From positions 4,383,501-4,447,500 of the forward strand of contig CALZFC010000009.1 in NCBI GenBank assembly GCA_945643635.1: a DNA stretch of 64,000 nt, written 5' to 3'. This stretch comes from Allodiplogaster sudhausi. Lineage: Eukaryota; Nematoda; Chromadorea; Rhabditida; Diplogasteridae. Positions 23,036-51,583 of this stretch are shown here, piece after piece (positions within the stretch are counted from its first letter, which is position 1; every line of letters begins with the position of its first letter). The notes under the pieces were generated by a model, which saw nothing but the letters and a program-made list of their open reading frames with translations, did no database searches and had not been told where the DNA came from. Position numbers and translations under genes: made by a program.

Positions 23036-23750
23036 ATATGAACATGCATGATAAAGTTTGATTTATCGATTTCCGTTATCAATGATTAAATCTCAACTTT
23101 TATTATATGGGGATGTGGGTAGAGACAAAATAATGGAACAGGATAAATTTCTTTGAAAAACATTAAAAATGAAATTTTTTATAACCAAAAACTGATAACT
23201 TCTTATCAAATGATAAGAAATTATCGATTTTTTAACAGTAGCATCCGCTCTCTATAAGCAACCTAATGAACCATTTAAAATATTTTTTTCCCTTGAACAA
23301 TAGTTATTAACGAGGATGCATTTGGATCCCTCCGATGCATCCGATCCCTCCTTGGTACCAAGATCATGGGCGGGACTGTACATACATGCAATTGTTTTTT
23401 AATTGATAAACCATTTAGAATGCCTAGTAGAATGCACCAAATTTTGTCACATCGTGAAATTTTTATACATTATCTTATCCGTCATGCGCTTCCCTCTTCC
23501 CACGACAACAAAAGTTGTCGAGGCCAACTTGCTGTTCTGTGTCTCATGAATATTCAACAGGCGTCCTCCTAACATTCTCTCACACTTCTCCTCATATTTT
23601 TCTGACTCTGCGGCTATCCGAAGCGATCCAACGGAAATGTGCTGAAGATACATATGTATGTTTCCCTCCTTCACCATATCCACCTATGGCCATTGACAAG
23701 TATGCTCGATCAATCAGTACTCTTTTCCGCGCTCATAGGAATTGTCACCT

Positions 23751-25749
23751 ATGCAAGGCAAAGCCATCCAAGAGCGCCTTCGCGTTCTCCTTGTGGAGTC
23801 GCCAATCGATTCTGACCGTTCCTGCGAGCCCTTCCCAACCCTAAGTCCAACTCGCAAGTGCCCGTATCCCGGCTGGTGTTTTGAGGTCTTTTCCTCCGAA
23901 AGAATCCTTTATCCATCCGATTACATCCATGTACTATACATGGTTCCCTTCTCTCCCGCAGATTCTCAACAACCTTGCCTTATCTGGCAACTTTTCTATC
24001 GAATGGATCCTCACCGAGCGAACAAATCCCCTGACTAGCCATCTCAACTCGGACGTACATTTGGAGAGTACATCACACTACTTAAGAATTATATTTATCG
24101 ATTTGCTCAAAATTTCAATTTTTAGATGCGTGAAATAAGGACAAAAGGTAGAATGTCAAACATTCAGGCGAACGGAACAACCACTACTATTCATGAAGGA
24201 TTATATTCTGGATATTTCGACACGATCTGCACCTTTTATCAGTGGTCAGAGCAACGAGAATTGTAGTTCGACTTTTCTATTCCTATTACCGAGGTAATTT
24301 TCATCTTGTTCAATGTGAATTAAAAAGTAAAAAGATGACTGACTGCTTCTTGATAGATTCAGTTGACGTTCCTGACGCGTGATCAGCCGCCGTCTCTCTG
24401 GTCGCTGCTTGGAAAGTTACTCCATCCATACTCGACTGAAGTGTGGCTGTGCATGCTGGCAGTTCTCATTCTATTCAGCGTTCTCTGGTCAAGCATCGAA
24501 TGGGCCGAATTGTATGCTGGTCTGCGTTCCGACATCACCATGGTTGAACACTTCTGAATAATGCTCCTGACTTTCGTATCTTTCAGCTAGGATGGAATGC
24601 TATAATAGCGCTTCGCAACGGAAGTGGCATGCCTGGAAGCTTTCGGTCTGGTGAGAATGCTTGAGAATATTAAAAATTCTTTGGAACATTCGAAGAGCAA
24701 ATAATCTATCCGCATTACAAACATAGGAGCACTCTCTAGCTTGTCTTCGCGATATTTCTTGCTGGCTTAATTCCCCAACTCTACACTGGAATGGTGCTTA
24801 CCGCTCTCCTTGAGAAGGACGACAGTCGTAACATCAGAAGCATAGATGACGTCATTCTCTTAATTGGTGAAGGAACTCTTAGGCTTGTCACCAGCTCGAC
24901 GAACTGGTTCATTTCTTAATCCATTTAATCTCTGACTTTAAATGCTATGTTGATTTAAATTTTTGCTTAATGTATACATAGAAACAATTAATTTTGCAGG
25001 TTCTACCAAGAATACCTTAATTCCACTGAAGCGTTTTTTGAAAGTCTCAGACAGGCTACTTTACACAACCCAATCGTACATTATTGCAGCTCGCGCGAAT
25101 ATGACTGAAAAGTGTTAATACTCGCAGATTCTCTACACTGAAGTAGAGGAAGCTCTTCGAGTTGTTCGTTCGGGAACGGACTACATCTACCAGACACAGG
25201 AGGACAGCAATAAACGCCGTCAACGCAGAATGCCATATGCTCATCTTCAGCAAAGGTTTTAGAATTTAAAAGCTTCTTTTTAATGGTTTATTATTTTACC
25301 GAAACCTATTTTATCACGATCTGTTCAGGACTGCCATCGGTGTCTACTCATCTCATGTGGGCGCCTCGAAGTCCGTGGATACGTATGTTGAATGAGTTGA
25401 TCATCAAGAATGGGGCAATGATTGAACACGTATACAGGCGATATTTCAAGGTATTCTCAAAGTGCGATGGAGATTGTGTTCATCACAATTGTTACTGGAT
25501 CGAAACATACAGACGAGAAAGCAGTGTAAAGCTCTTCCTTTCACTACTCTTTCGAAAAGAGGACCACTGAGTTAGATTTCATTACAATGTCAAAGAAGAT
25601 GAGTGTTGTACTCTTCCTTAGATATCGAATCAGTGATCGGCGCATTCGCCCTCCAAATCGGCGGGCTACTCGCGGGGTTGCTCGTGTGCTGCATAGAATC
25701 GCTTGCAGGAAAGCTCCATGCATTTCTGTCAGACTCACAATCAGTGTGA
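23751..25749 (+). pseudogene. Ionotropic glutamate receptor-like gene, damaged copy
   Basis: Exons recognised are 23751-23885, 23962-24054, 24168-24293, 24363-24542, 24587-24650, 24727-24906, 25000-25075, 25128-25255, 25329-25450 and one ending at TGA 25747-25749. They give the ligand-binding S1 lobe (RKCPYPGWCFEV; YFDTICTFYQWSEQRE; FDFSIPITE), TM1 (PYSTEVWLCMLAVLILFSVL), a pore-loop segment (ALRNGSGMPGSFRSG), TM3 (IFLAGLIPQLYTGMVL), S2 (RSIDDVILLI; GLPSVSTHLMWAPRSPW) and TM4 (VIGAFALQIGGLLAGLLV). Such receptors are ligand-gated cation channels of the plasma membrane. Three defects are seen: an in-frame TAG at 24264-24266, a phase break near 24735, and another near 25200. The classic SYTANLAAF gate is absent, as in divergent IR-type receptors. 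No signal peptide exon was found upstream. Confidence 0.75.
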
Positions 25750-26038
25750 GCGAGACACTATAACATTCACCTCTTGACATTCAGCACTTATTTGATCCAT
25801 TTTGCTCTACACATCAACATACTTCATCTTTGTATCCCTCCTGACTATTTAAGTCAATGAGTATAAAACTATGAAATGAATTAATTAAGTTTATTCCGAT
25901 AGAGTTGTTTGCATATACAGATATTTATATCAACGTCTATATCATCTCATTCCTAACACCTGTTAGGCGTAGTAAAGGAGCATTAAAAAGGGGAGGAAAA
26001 GGCACGTGTGACAGCGAGTTTGATCAATTGATTCCGAG

Positions 26039-26585
26039 ATGTGGAACAGAGGAGGCGATCACAACGGAAGAAGGCGCTGGAAGGATCAAAATAGCCAGTT
26101 TCTGAGCAGTACAGATCCGAGTGATGAGAATTATCGGACTAAGGTAAAATTTTATTTTGCGCTAGTTAGACATTCGAAAACCAATGTTAACCGTACTACT
26201 GATAGTTGGAGAGTATTACGGAATAACATGAACAATTACATATAAGAAAGCTGGACCTTGGAGTAGGTCATGACACGGATAATTTCATCAAATGGAAAGT
26301 GCGGACTGCAAAAAATTGAGAGAGAACAGAGGATCACAGCGCAAGAAGATAGACATACACAGACTCTTTGGCGATCACAACTACAGTGAGTTTGGAATGG
26401 GGCGGAAAGCCGGGGCAACAAACGATAACATACTGATGAGAAAAAATTTCAAATTCTCAAAATTTAGTAAAGATCTACTCAGAGATTTGGCACTGATACA
26501 TAAAATCCCTTGTTTCGTTTTCGTGTCAAAAGAATCCTTTGAAAAGAAAGAGCTAAAAAGGAGAGAAGGCGCCTCCGAACAGTAA
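26039..26585 (+). CDS. Possible small spliced gene, unknown product
   Basis: Model: 26039-26143 (starting MWNRGGDHNGRRRWKD, donor gtaaaa), then a short exon from about 26322 to 26386 rich in Gln, Arg and Glu (donor gtgagt), then 26562-26585 ending GASEQ. The phases agree and the product would be about 64 residues. No domain is recognisable. The strong donors are the main support. Confidence 0.25.
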
Positions 26586-27730
26586 CCGGTATTTGCTTCG
26601 GAGACATGCACGCTCGAGAAGTTCAGAAGGAAACAACATCATGGAGCTGTTCAATATGAACACAAGCTGGCAATGTACATGTATCAGGAAATAGACAGCA
26701 TTAAATGTGGTTGAGTGGGGTGCGAGGAAATTAATACAGCTAATTGATGGCAATTAAGAGAGCCTCTCTGTAAGGATCAAGCAGCCCTCCATGGGGGCCT
26801 GCCCCGGGGTAAAAATTTTTGATTTGGCTATCTAAAATTTAATCAGGGGTACCTATGCGCACTATGAAGAAAATTAGAAGGTCAATTTTGTTATAAAATT
26901 TTTTTCCTTGCCTGGGCATGCAAAAGTAAGGGAAAAGTTTAAGTGCACATAACTTTCTTCAACATCAATATTTTTCAATTTCCTTTTTTTTTGTTGGCAT
27001 CACCGTTGAATTCTAAACAAAAACTGCCCAGATGTGTTTTTCAACTATTTCACTTTCACAGCGAAAAATTACTTTTAATATTTGAATTTGACGGTTAAGT
27101 ACCTTATACTCATTTGTGTGTGGGTGTTATATCTCAAAATATAGAGCATTAAAAACTGTATAACATATATTCTTTTCGTTTAGCCTGGAGGTCCCCTAAG
27201 CTGTCAAAAATAGCCTCAAATAGGCGTACCTCGGATATGTGGGATTCAAGGAATGCATGAAAAAAAGTTAAATTCTTGTTGTAACATAAAATGAATCATT
27301 TCATTCGATTCAGCACGTTTTTCTTTTCATAAAAGCTTTCTATCAAAATTTCATAAAGATATCATCTTCCATGAAAAAAACGCATTTTTCGATTTTTCAG
27401 CCATTGTCAGAAAATGACCTAAAACTATTCGAAGCGCTGTATTTTCAATGTTTTCAGCGAGAACAGAATACGGATAATACTGTTCAGTACGCGACAAAAT
27501 TCTCTACAACATACATCCATTTCATCTGGATAGGGCGTCCCTACTAATGACAGTATCGATTTTCCTATGGCGGTCGCGTCAAAACTGACAGATCCGCATT
27601 TTCCAACTTTTCGTGCAATCTTAATGTTTCTTACTCATCCAATACATCATTCTGCTCCACGAAGCACACTAAGGTCAGAATCGATGTTAGTTTTGCAGAT
27701 TTCCCGTGGTAAAAGCCCGCAATAAGGTTT

Positions 27731-27797
27731 GCACGCGCGCGGATTCGAACCTGCGACCCATGACATTCAACGTGCACAACCAATGGGCCAAAATGGC
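27731..27797 (-). repeat. tRNA-derived segment with A and B boxes, left arm
   Basis: Minus strand: tggcccattggttgtgcacg, like a tRNA D arm/A box, followed about 30 nt later by ggttcgaatcc, an exact B-box consensus. The segment ends in a GC-rich cgcgcgcgtgc. The 3' acceptor stem does not pair convincingly with the 5' side, so I read it as tRNA-derived and possibly still able to bind TFIIIC. Confidence 0.55.
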
Positions 27798-28533
27798 ATT
27801 AAAAAATATATTTATGGAAAATGCCAAAACCAATCTTAAAAGTTGACCTATCAACCGATAGCTATTTTTTCGCTCTATCGAAATAAATATATCCGCCAAA
27901 AAGTGTAAATTGGCAGCAAGGCAAAATAAGTGGCCAAAATATTCGAACCCAAAAAAGTAGATCAAACAATCTATACATCGTAATGTGATGTATGGGATAG
28001 TTGCTCGTCTTCGCGAAAGCTATCGAATGGCATATAACATGTGGCGATAAGTTCAATGTGCGAGCAATAACAGCCGCGAAAATATCCCCCCAAAATATTG
28101 ACTTTTCAACGGACTCCAGGGCACTTTTTCGGTACTCTTACTAATAGAGAGGACATTATATATCAGTCACTATTTGCTATTCGGCTGGAGTACCGAAAAA
28201 GTGCCCTGGAGTCCGTTGAAAAACCAATATTTTGGGGGGATATTTTCGCGGCTGTTATTGCTCGCAGATTGAACTTATCGCCACATGTTATATGCCATTC
28301 GATAGCTTTCGCGAAGACGAGCAACTATCCCATACATCACATTATGATGTATAGATTGTTTGATCTACTTTTTTGGGTTCGAATATTTTGGCCACTTATT
28401 TGGCCTTGCTGCCAATTTACACTTTTTGGCGGATATATTTATTTCGATAGAGCGAAAAAATAGCTATCGATTGATAGGTCAACTTTTAAGATTGGTTTTG
28501 GTATTTTAAAGAAATGAATTTTTTAATGTCATT

Positions 28534-28596
28534 TTGGCCCATTGGTTGTGCACGTCTAATGTCATGGGTCGCAGGTTCGACTCCACGCGCGTGCAA
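28534..28596 (+). repeat. tRNA-derived segment with A and B boxes, right arm
   Basis: Plus-strand mirror of the left-arm segment: tggcccattggttgtgcacg, then ggttcgactcc. The B box here differs from the left arm by one base and remains close to consensus. Confidence 0.55.
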
Positions 28597-29663
28597 ACCC
28601 TTTTGCGGGCTTTTACCGCGGGAAATCTGCAAAACGAACATCGATTCTGACCTTAGTGTGCTTCGTGGAGCAGAATGATGTATTGGATGAGTAAGAAACA
28701 TTAAGATTGCACGAAAAGTTGGAAAATGCGGATCTGTCAGTTTTGACGCGACCGCCATAGGAAAATCGATACTGTCATTGATAGGGACGCCCTATCCAGA
28801 AGTAATGGATGTATGTTGTAGAGAATTTTGTCGCGTACTGAACAGTATTATCCGCATTCTGTTCTCGCTGAAAACATTGAAAATACAGCACTTCGAATAG
28901 TTTTAGGTCATTTTCTGACAATGGCTGAAAAATCGAAAAATGCGTTTTTTTCATAGAAGATGATATCTTTATGAAATTTTGATAGAAAGCTTTTATGAAA
29001 AGAAAAACGTGCTGAATCGAATAAAATGATTCATTTTATGTTACAACAAGAATTTAACTTTTTTTCATGCATTCCTTGAATCCCACATATCCGAAGTACG
29101 CCTATTTGAGGCTATTTTTGACAGCTTAGGGGACCTCCAGGCTAAACGAAAAGAATATATGTTATACAGTTTTTAATGCTCTATATTTTGAGATATAGCA
29201 CCCACACACAAATGAGTATAAGGTACTTAACCGTCAAATTCAAATATTAAAAGTAATTTTTCGATGTGAAATGAAATAGTTGAAAAACATATCTGAGCAG
29301 TTTTTGTTTAGAATTCAACGGTGATGCCAATGAAAAAAAGAAAATTGAAAAATATTGAGTTTCATGCGAGATACATCAATTCAAAAAATATCCATACTTT
29401 TAGCTGTTCACACAATAATTTTTGTTGAAAAAAATTATTAACCATTTAATCTTGCTACTGGGGCCCTGTGCCATGCTTGACTATGTTTTCATACTCGAAT
29501 TCCAACATCTGGATCTGGGGCAGGCCCTACTGGAGGCATACAGAGAGGCTCTCTTAATACGACGAGAAATAATAAAGACAAAATGAACAGTCGTTCGATT
29601 GATTCCTGAATGCAGAGGAAATCGGAGGAGGTTGCGTTAACAAGAAGAAATGCATAATTAACA

Positions 29664-29669
29664 TTTATT
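29664..29669 (-). terminator. Poly(A) signal of the SLK-like kinase gene
   Basis: Plus-strand tttatt reads AATAAA on the minus strand, about 60 nt past the TGA stop at 29730-29732. Confidence 0.6.
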
Positions 29670-29729
29670 ACTATTTAGTTTCTACTGTATCCTATCAAGA
29701 TCAAGGTAATTCTGTCTGTTGGACTTTTT

Positions 29730-46969
<17,240 letters not shown>

Positions 46970-47039
46970 CCTGTCGCCTCCTCGAGAGGCTTCGCTCCTT
47001 CCTTCGCGGCCACCAGCTACGCGAGCTACAAGCAACACA

Positions 47040-47439
47040 GTATTATTGCTACTCTTTGGCTAGCTTCAGGAACTCACATTCAATCTCCGAAACTGAAGCC
47101 TCATGAAGACCAAACGCGGACCGAACATGAATCACCCGGCATGGGCATTGTTATAACGACACGCGCGCGATTCGCAACAGTGGAATTGCGCCAGAAGAGA
47201 CAGCCGCTAATTGAGAAGGGGAAAGGGAAGGAGAGGGAGATGGAGTCGGATAAGAGAAGGACCTTGGCAGAAGAACAGGAGGCAGGCTAGCGGCAGCCGA
47301 AGACAATCTGGCAGGCGAACACGAAAAAGGGCACAGCATGGCAGGCAGGGGGGTGTGAGAGGCCAATGAGGGCCAAGAGGGACAATGGCGGAGGGAGACA
47401 CTAACAGGTGAGCAGAGGAAAAGAGAAGGAATAGGCGGC

Positions 47440-47482
<43 letters not shown>

Positions 47483-49414
47483 CAATGTTCGCGCTTGGCA
47501 GGAGGGCTTTTTGGCAAGGAGGAGAGGAGCGATCAGAGGGAGTCGATCGAAGTGAAGAAGAGAGGAGAGGAGAAGGCTCCGGCCGGTCATCACCAGAAGA
47601 AACGGAGAAAGGATGCGCGGGAGAGAGGAGAGCACCTCGAAAAAAGGGGAGAGGAAAGTGAGAGGATACACATGAGAGAGAGAGTAGTGATTGTGAGAGA
47701 ACACAGACGACGAGAGGAGAAGGGAGAGAAGGCAAGTGAGACAGAGAGGAGAGGTGACAGCGAGAGCGAGACCGGGCTCACTCTCTCGGAGGGCGGCGAC
47801 GTTTGACCTAGAATAGCGGGCGAGAGAAAGATGAGGCAGAGAGGGAAAGAGAGAGGAGAGAGAGAGAGAGAAAGAGAGAGTCAGAGAAAAAGAGACATAG
47901 ATGAAGAAAGTAAATGTACGATCGGCCTCCTTTCTCGCTCGGGGAAGTGATGGAGGAGGGCTAGCGTGGCTAGTAGCCAGGGGGATGATGATATGATGAA
48001 GATGATTATACTGCATGCAGACAAATTGATATGCAATACACAGCATGATTATGCTGCTGGAAATCGGTGAAAAGGGGGAGTGCTGAGAGTGAGTAAGTTC
48101 ACTGGAATAAGAGTGATAGAAAGGGAGAGACTATGAGTGATAAGGAGAAACATAGAGCGAGAGAGAGAGAGAGAGAGAGAGGGAGAGAAGAGGTGGCCAG
48201 AGCGGGGTTGAGATAGCTGTCAAAGAGAGCACGGAATTTTGGGAGAAGAGACATGTGCACTGAATGGATGAGTCGCATGTACGGGGGACGGCAATCGGCC
48301 CGTGCCAGAGTGGAATCTAGAGAAGGAGGGATGCAAAGCAGGAAAGAAACATGACTCTTCTCTCTCTCTCTCTCTCTTTCTCTGCTTTCTCTCTCTCTTT
48401 CTATCTCTCACTCTTTCTCCGCTTTATCTCCCTATGTTCTCCTCTCTCATTATCTGTCAGTCCATTTTCTCTCTCCCTCTCTCCCCTACTCTCATCTCCC
48501 ATCTCCATGTCGATTGATGACCGCATCAATCCATTCCGGAAGTGGGTGGTAAGCGGCTAGCCACTCATCGCCAAGCGAATCAAATATATAGTCGACCAAG
48601 GAGGATCTGTTGAGGAAGAACGACGATTGTTAAAGGACATGCACGCCGCAGGCAATTTGAGGGGAAAGATACATTTCACTAAGCCTCGGAAACGTGGATC
48701 AATGGTGGCATAATAGTTGGAGTAATGATGGCATAAAACATTCTACAAAAACAAAACCTTGCAGGAATAGAGAAGGGAGAGAGAGATAGATGAGGAAAAT
48801 AAATGCTTGCCTCGCCTAAAGCTGATAAATGAAACTATGACGGCATCTACATAAAAAGACCCATCTCACAGAGCGCAAACAAGAGAAAAATATGCACTGA
48901 TGGCGAAGAACGGGAGTGAATGGAAAGAAGAATGGAATGAAAGGCGCCGTCCGGGCGGGGCCATCAACTCGGTCGACACTTTGGAAGGGAAGGGAAGAGG
49001 CAGTGATAAAGAAGCACAGAGGAAAGAAGGAATGAGGCTACACCACCAAATCCGCTTACTGCTAGAACATCAGCAGAACTCAGACAGTTATCGCAAAAAA
49101 AAAATTGTTTTTGGTAGTAATTAATTTTAACATGTGTAACAGATATGAAAGCTTTAACAATATCAGGAATTTGCATCGTGAACAGTACGCGCAACCGAAA
49201 ATGTGGTATATCGTGGTTCAGAAAGATCGACATAATGGATAGCCTCGAGGGCAGACTTTTGGTGTCTTCCTCTCCTTGTACATATTTGTCACGTCTTGTA
49301 GCTTAATGGCGCGAGGAAAGAGGGTGAAGGAGGCTGCGCGGAGAGGCACCGGCCAGATCAGCCGAGACCGAAGCCGATGCGCGACACCAGTACAGGTGCA
49401 CTTTGGGAGAGCAA

Positions 49415-49459
<45 letters not shown>

Positions 49460-50784
49460 CAAAAAGCGAGATAGAGAGAGAGCAAGAGAGAGAGAGAGAA
49501 AGAGAGAGAGAGGGAACAAAAAGCGAGAGAGAGAGAGTGAAATGCAGAGATACGGTGAGAGAGAGAGAGAGAGATGGTGCGAGAGCGAGAAACTGCATGA
49601 GTGAATGAAAGTTGAGAGAGAGAGATGAGTTGGCGCAAGCGAACAACAAAGAAACACTGAAACCTTTGCGAGTGTTAGTCAGAAGTTCCATTGAAATGCT
49701 GTGAAGGTGTCTGGTAATGAAAGAAAGGGTTGAAGATTACACAGTGATAGCCAGTCACCTTTCGACTATCAAATGACTAATGTGAACAAGGAATGTGGAC
49801 AGGGAAGTCGGCGAGAGGTAGACTCAAGATATTCGGTTCTGAATATTCTTCCGCAAAAAGCAAGTCAATCACACCTAAGAATAAGTTACGCAGTTCTGTC
49901 AGAAAACGCATATAATGGGGAAACGAATGCACAGAGCAGAGAGTGCAAGGAACTCTCAAGAGAATGACAAGTGTTGCGTAAAAAGGAAGAAGAAGAAGCC
50001 TGAGGCGAAAGCGGAGAAGGTTAAAGGCTGAGGTGCATGAATGGAGGGCAGATCCACTCTAGTTGGGATATGTCCAGGCATTTGAAAGAAGCGACGTCCT
50101 CGTGTACATGGGGGAGGGGAAAGTCCACTCCATCCACCCCAAGGGGATCATTCCCACCAGCAAAAGGGCCTTCCTTCCACCGTTCATGCCCTCCTCTCTC
50201 ACTCTCTCCTACGCCTCCCCCCCTTAACCTCACTCTCTCTGCACTTGTCCATTTGTAGTGCATGAAGCACCTTCTTCTCACCATCTCTCTACCATCCAGA
50301 TCTTTCCTTACACATTGTTATGAATAGACTCCATTCAACGAGTCTCATTCGTATAAGAGATGAAACACAAATGAAAAGGCCACTAATTTTTATATAACTA
50401 TGTAATATGTAAGTGATCGAAACACACAAATTCTATTTTAATGAATCTAAAATTGACATTGGTGATAAAAACATTATTTTTAAAGAAAACATTTCTCACA
50501 GTCAGAAATTAATCCTTTATTTAGTTTTAAATCACACATCAATTATTTTTTCTTGGAATTAAATAATTGTTACAATAACTTTAAATAAAAACCATGTAAT
50601 AACCTTAAGTCTTAAAATTCCTTAATCACTTGATACTATAAGAAACAATTTGGCGCGGACTAGACAGAGGTCGTTCTTCGCCTTATCACCAACGGAATGC
50701 CGAGCCTTCGTTTGAATGCATTGCCGCCAAAAGCAAGAAGACATTTAACTCTCTCCCCTACATACTACTCTGTCTCCTCACTCA

Positions 50785-50823
<39 letters not shown>

Positions 50824-51323
50824 CACTCCCTCTCTCTTCTCCCTTTCTCCTTACCCTTCTTTCTTTCTCTCTTACTCTCACTCTCTCTCTCTCTCTCTCT
50901 CTCATTCTCTCTCTCTCACCATAAGTGCTTCAGAAAAGATTAGAGACCGAATTAATACGCAGCAAACGTTTGTTCGAAATGGTAACTTACAAAAACGACA
51001 ATTTTTCATAATCACGTCAAGACCTCAAGACTCATGCATAAAATGCTCGCTTGCTTAGACTAGTGAATACTACGACCAGGCGTGACATATTAAAGGGGGA
51101 GAGGCTACATTGCATGCGATTACGTTAGAATTAAGTCCACGAACACACGATAACAATTGCTTCAAATGTGCATTTAAAATTTTTTAAGAGTGCTGGTGCA
51201 AAAGCAGAGAAGCCCCTGGCAGAGGTGTTGATTGTGTCTGCGAAACGGGAGGTTATGACTGACTGGCTGACTGATGGTGCTGGGAAGGGGTTGGGTGAGC
51301 GGAACAGTCAGAGCGATGAAGAG

Positions 51324-51360
<37 letters not shown>

Positions 51361-51539
51361 ACCAGACAAGCAGACAGACAGTGCACGAGCCACGTTAGGC
51401 GACGCCGGGAGGGTCAGAGAGAAGAGGCGCAGATATTCAAAGATACAACGTCACGCCGCACAAAGACGCGGGCCGAATGCGCACAAAAGCAAGGAAAGAG
51501 TCGCGGGTCGCGCGTCTGTCTCTCCCTCCATCTTCCTCT

Positions 51540-51583
<44 letters not shown>

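Larger units (their letters stand above)
20302..23383. mobile_element. Composite inverted-repeat element with nested palindromes
   Basis: The outer arms, about 20302-20665 and 23020-23383, are near-perfect reverse complements. Both end in atgtacagtcccgcc and continue through ttggtaccaaggaggg. Inside lie a second palindrome (21911-22560), a 100-bp hairpin (22935-23035), clusters of a tgtttga palindrome on both sides, a direct repeat and a tRNA-like pol III box pair. No transposase ORF is present. The layout suggests a long-TIR non-autonomous DNA element that later took further insertions. The outer and inner centres (about 21840 and 22235) do not coincide, which supports nesting. Confidence 0.7.
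26754..29557. mobile_element. Foldback element, TTAA-flanked, copy 2 (2.8 kb)
   Basis: Two arms of more than 1 kb are reverse complements around a short spacer near 28137-28186. The ends read TTAAGAGAGCCTCTCTGTA from both sides, with TTAA at 26754-26757 and 29554-29557. Near each end is a ggcctgcccc/ggggcaggccc block like those in copies 1 and 3. The arms diverge most in the outer 200 bp. Each arm carries a tRNA-like promoter pair pointing outward. The apparent ORFs of the two arms are mirror copies of each other and not genes. It lies between the receptor pseudogene and the 3' end of the kinase gene. Confidence 0.85.

Noticed and set aside
27862..28463. Two similar ORFs on opposite strands containing MYRLFDLLFWVRIFWPLI
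   Set aside because: They are the two arms of the foldback element read in mirror image. There is no independent coding evidence.
47207..48046. Long minus-strand ORF of about 280 codons rich in Ser and Leu
   Set aside because: It is a translation of CT microsatellites and CT-rich sequence, with no domain and a composition unlike the real exons.
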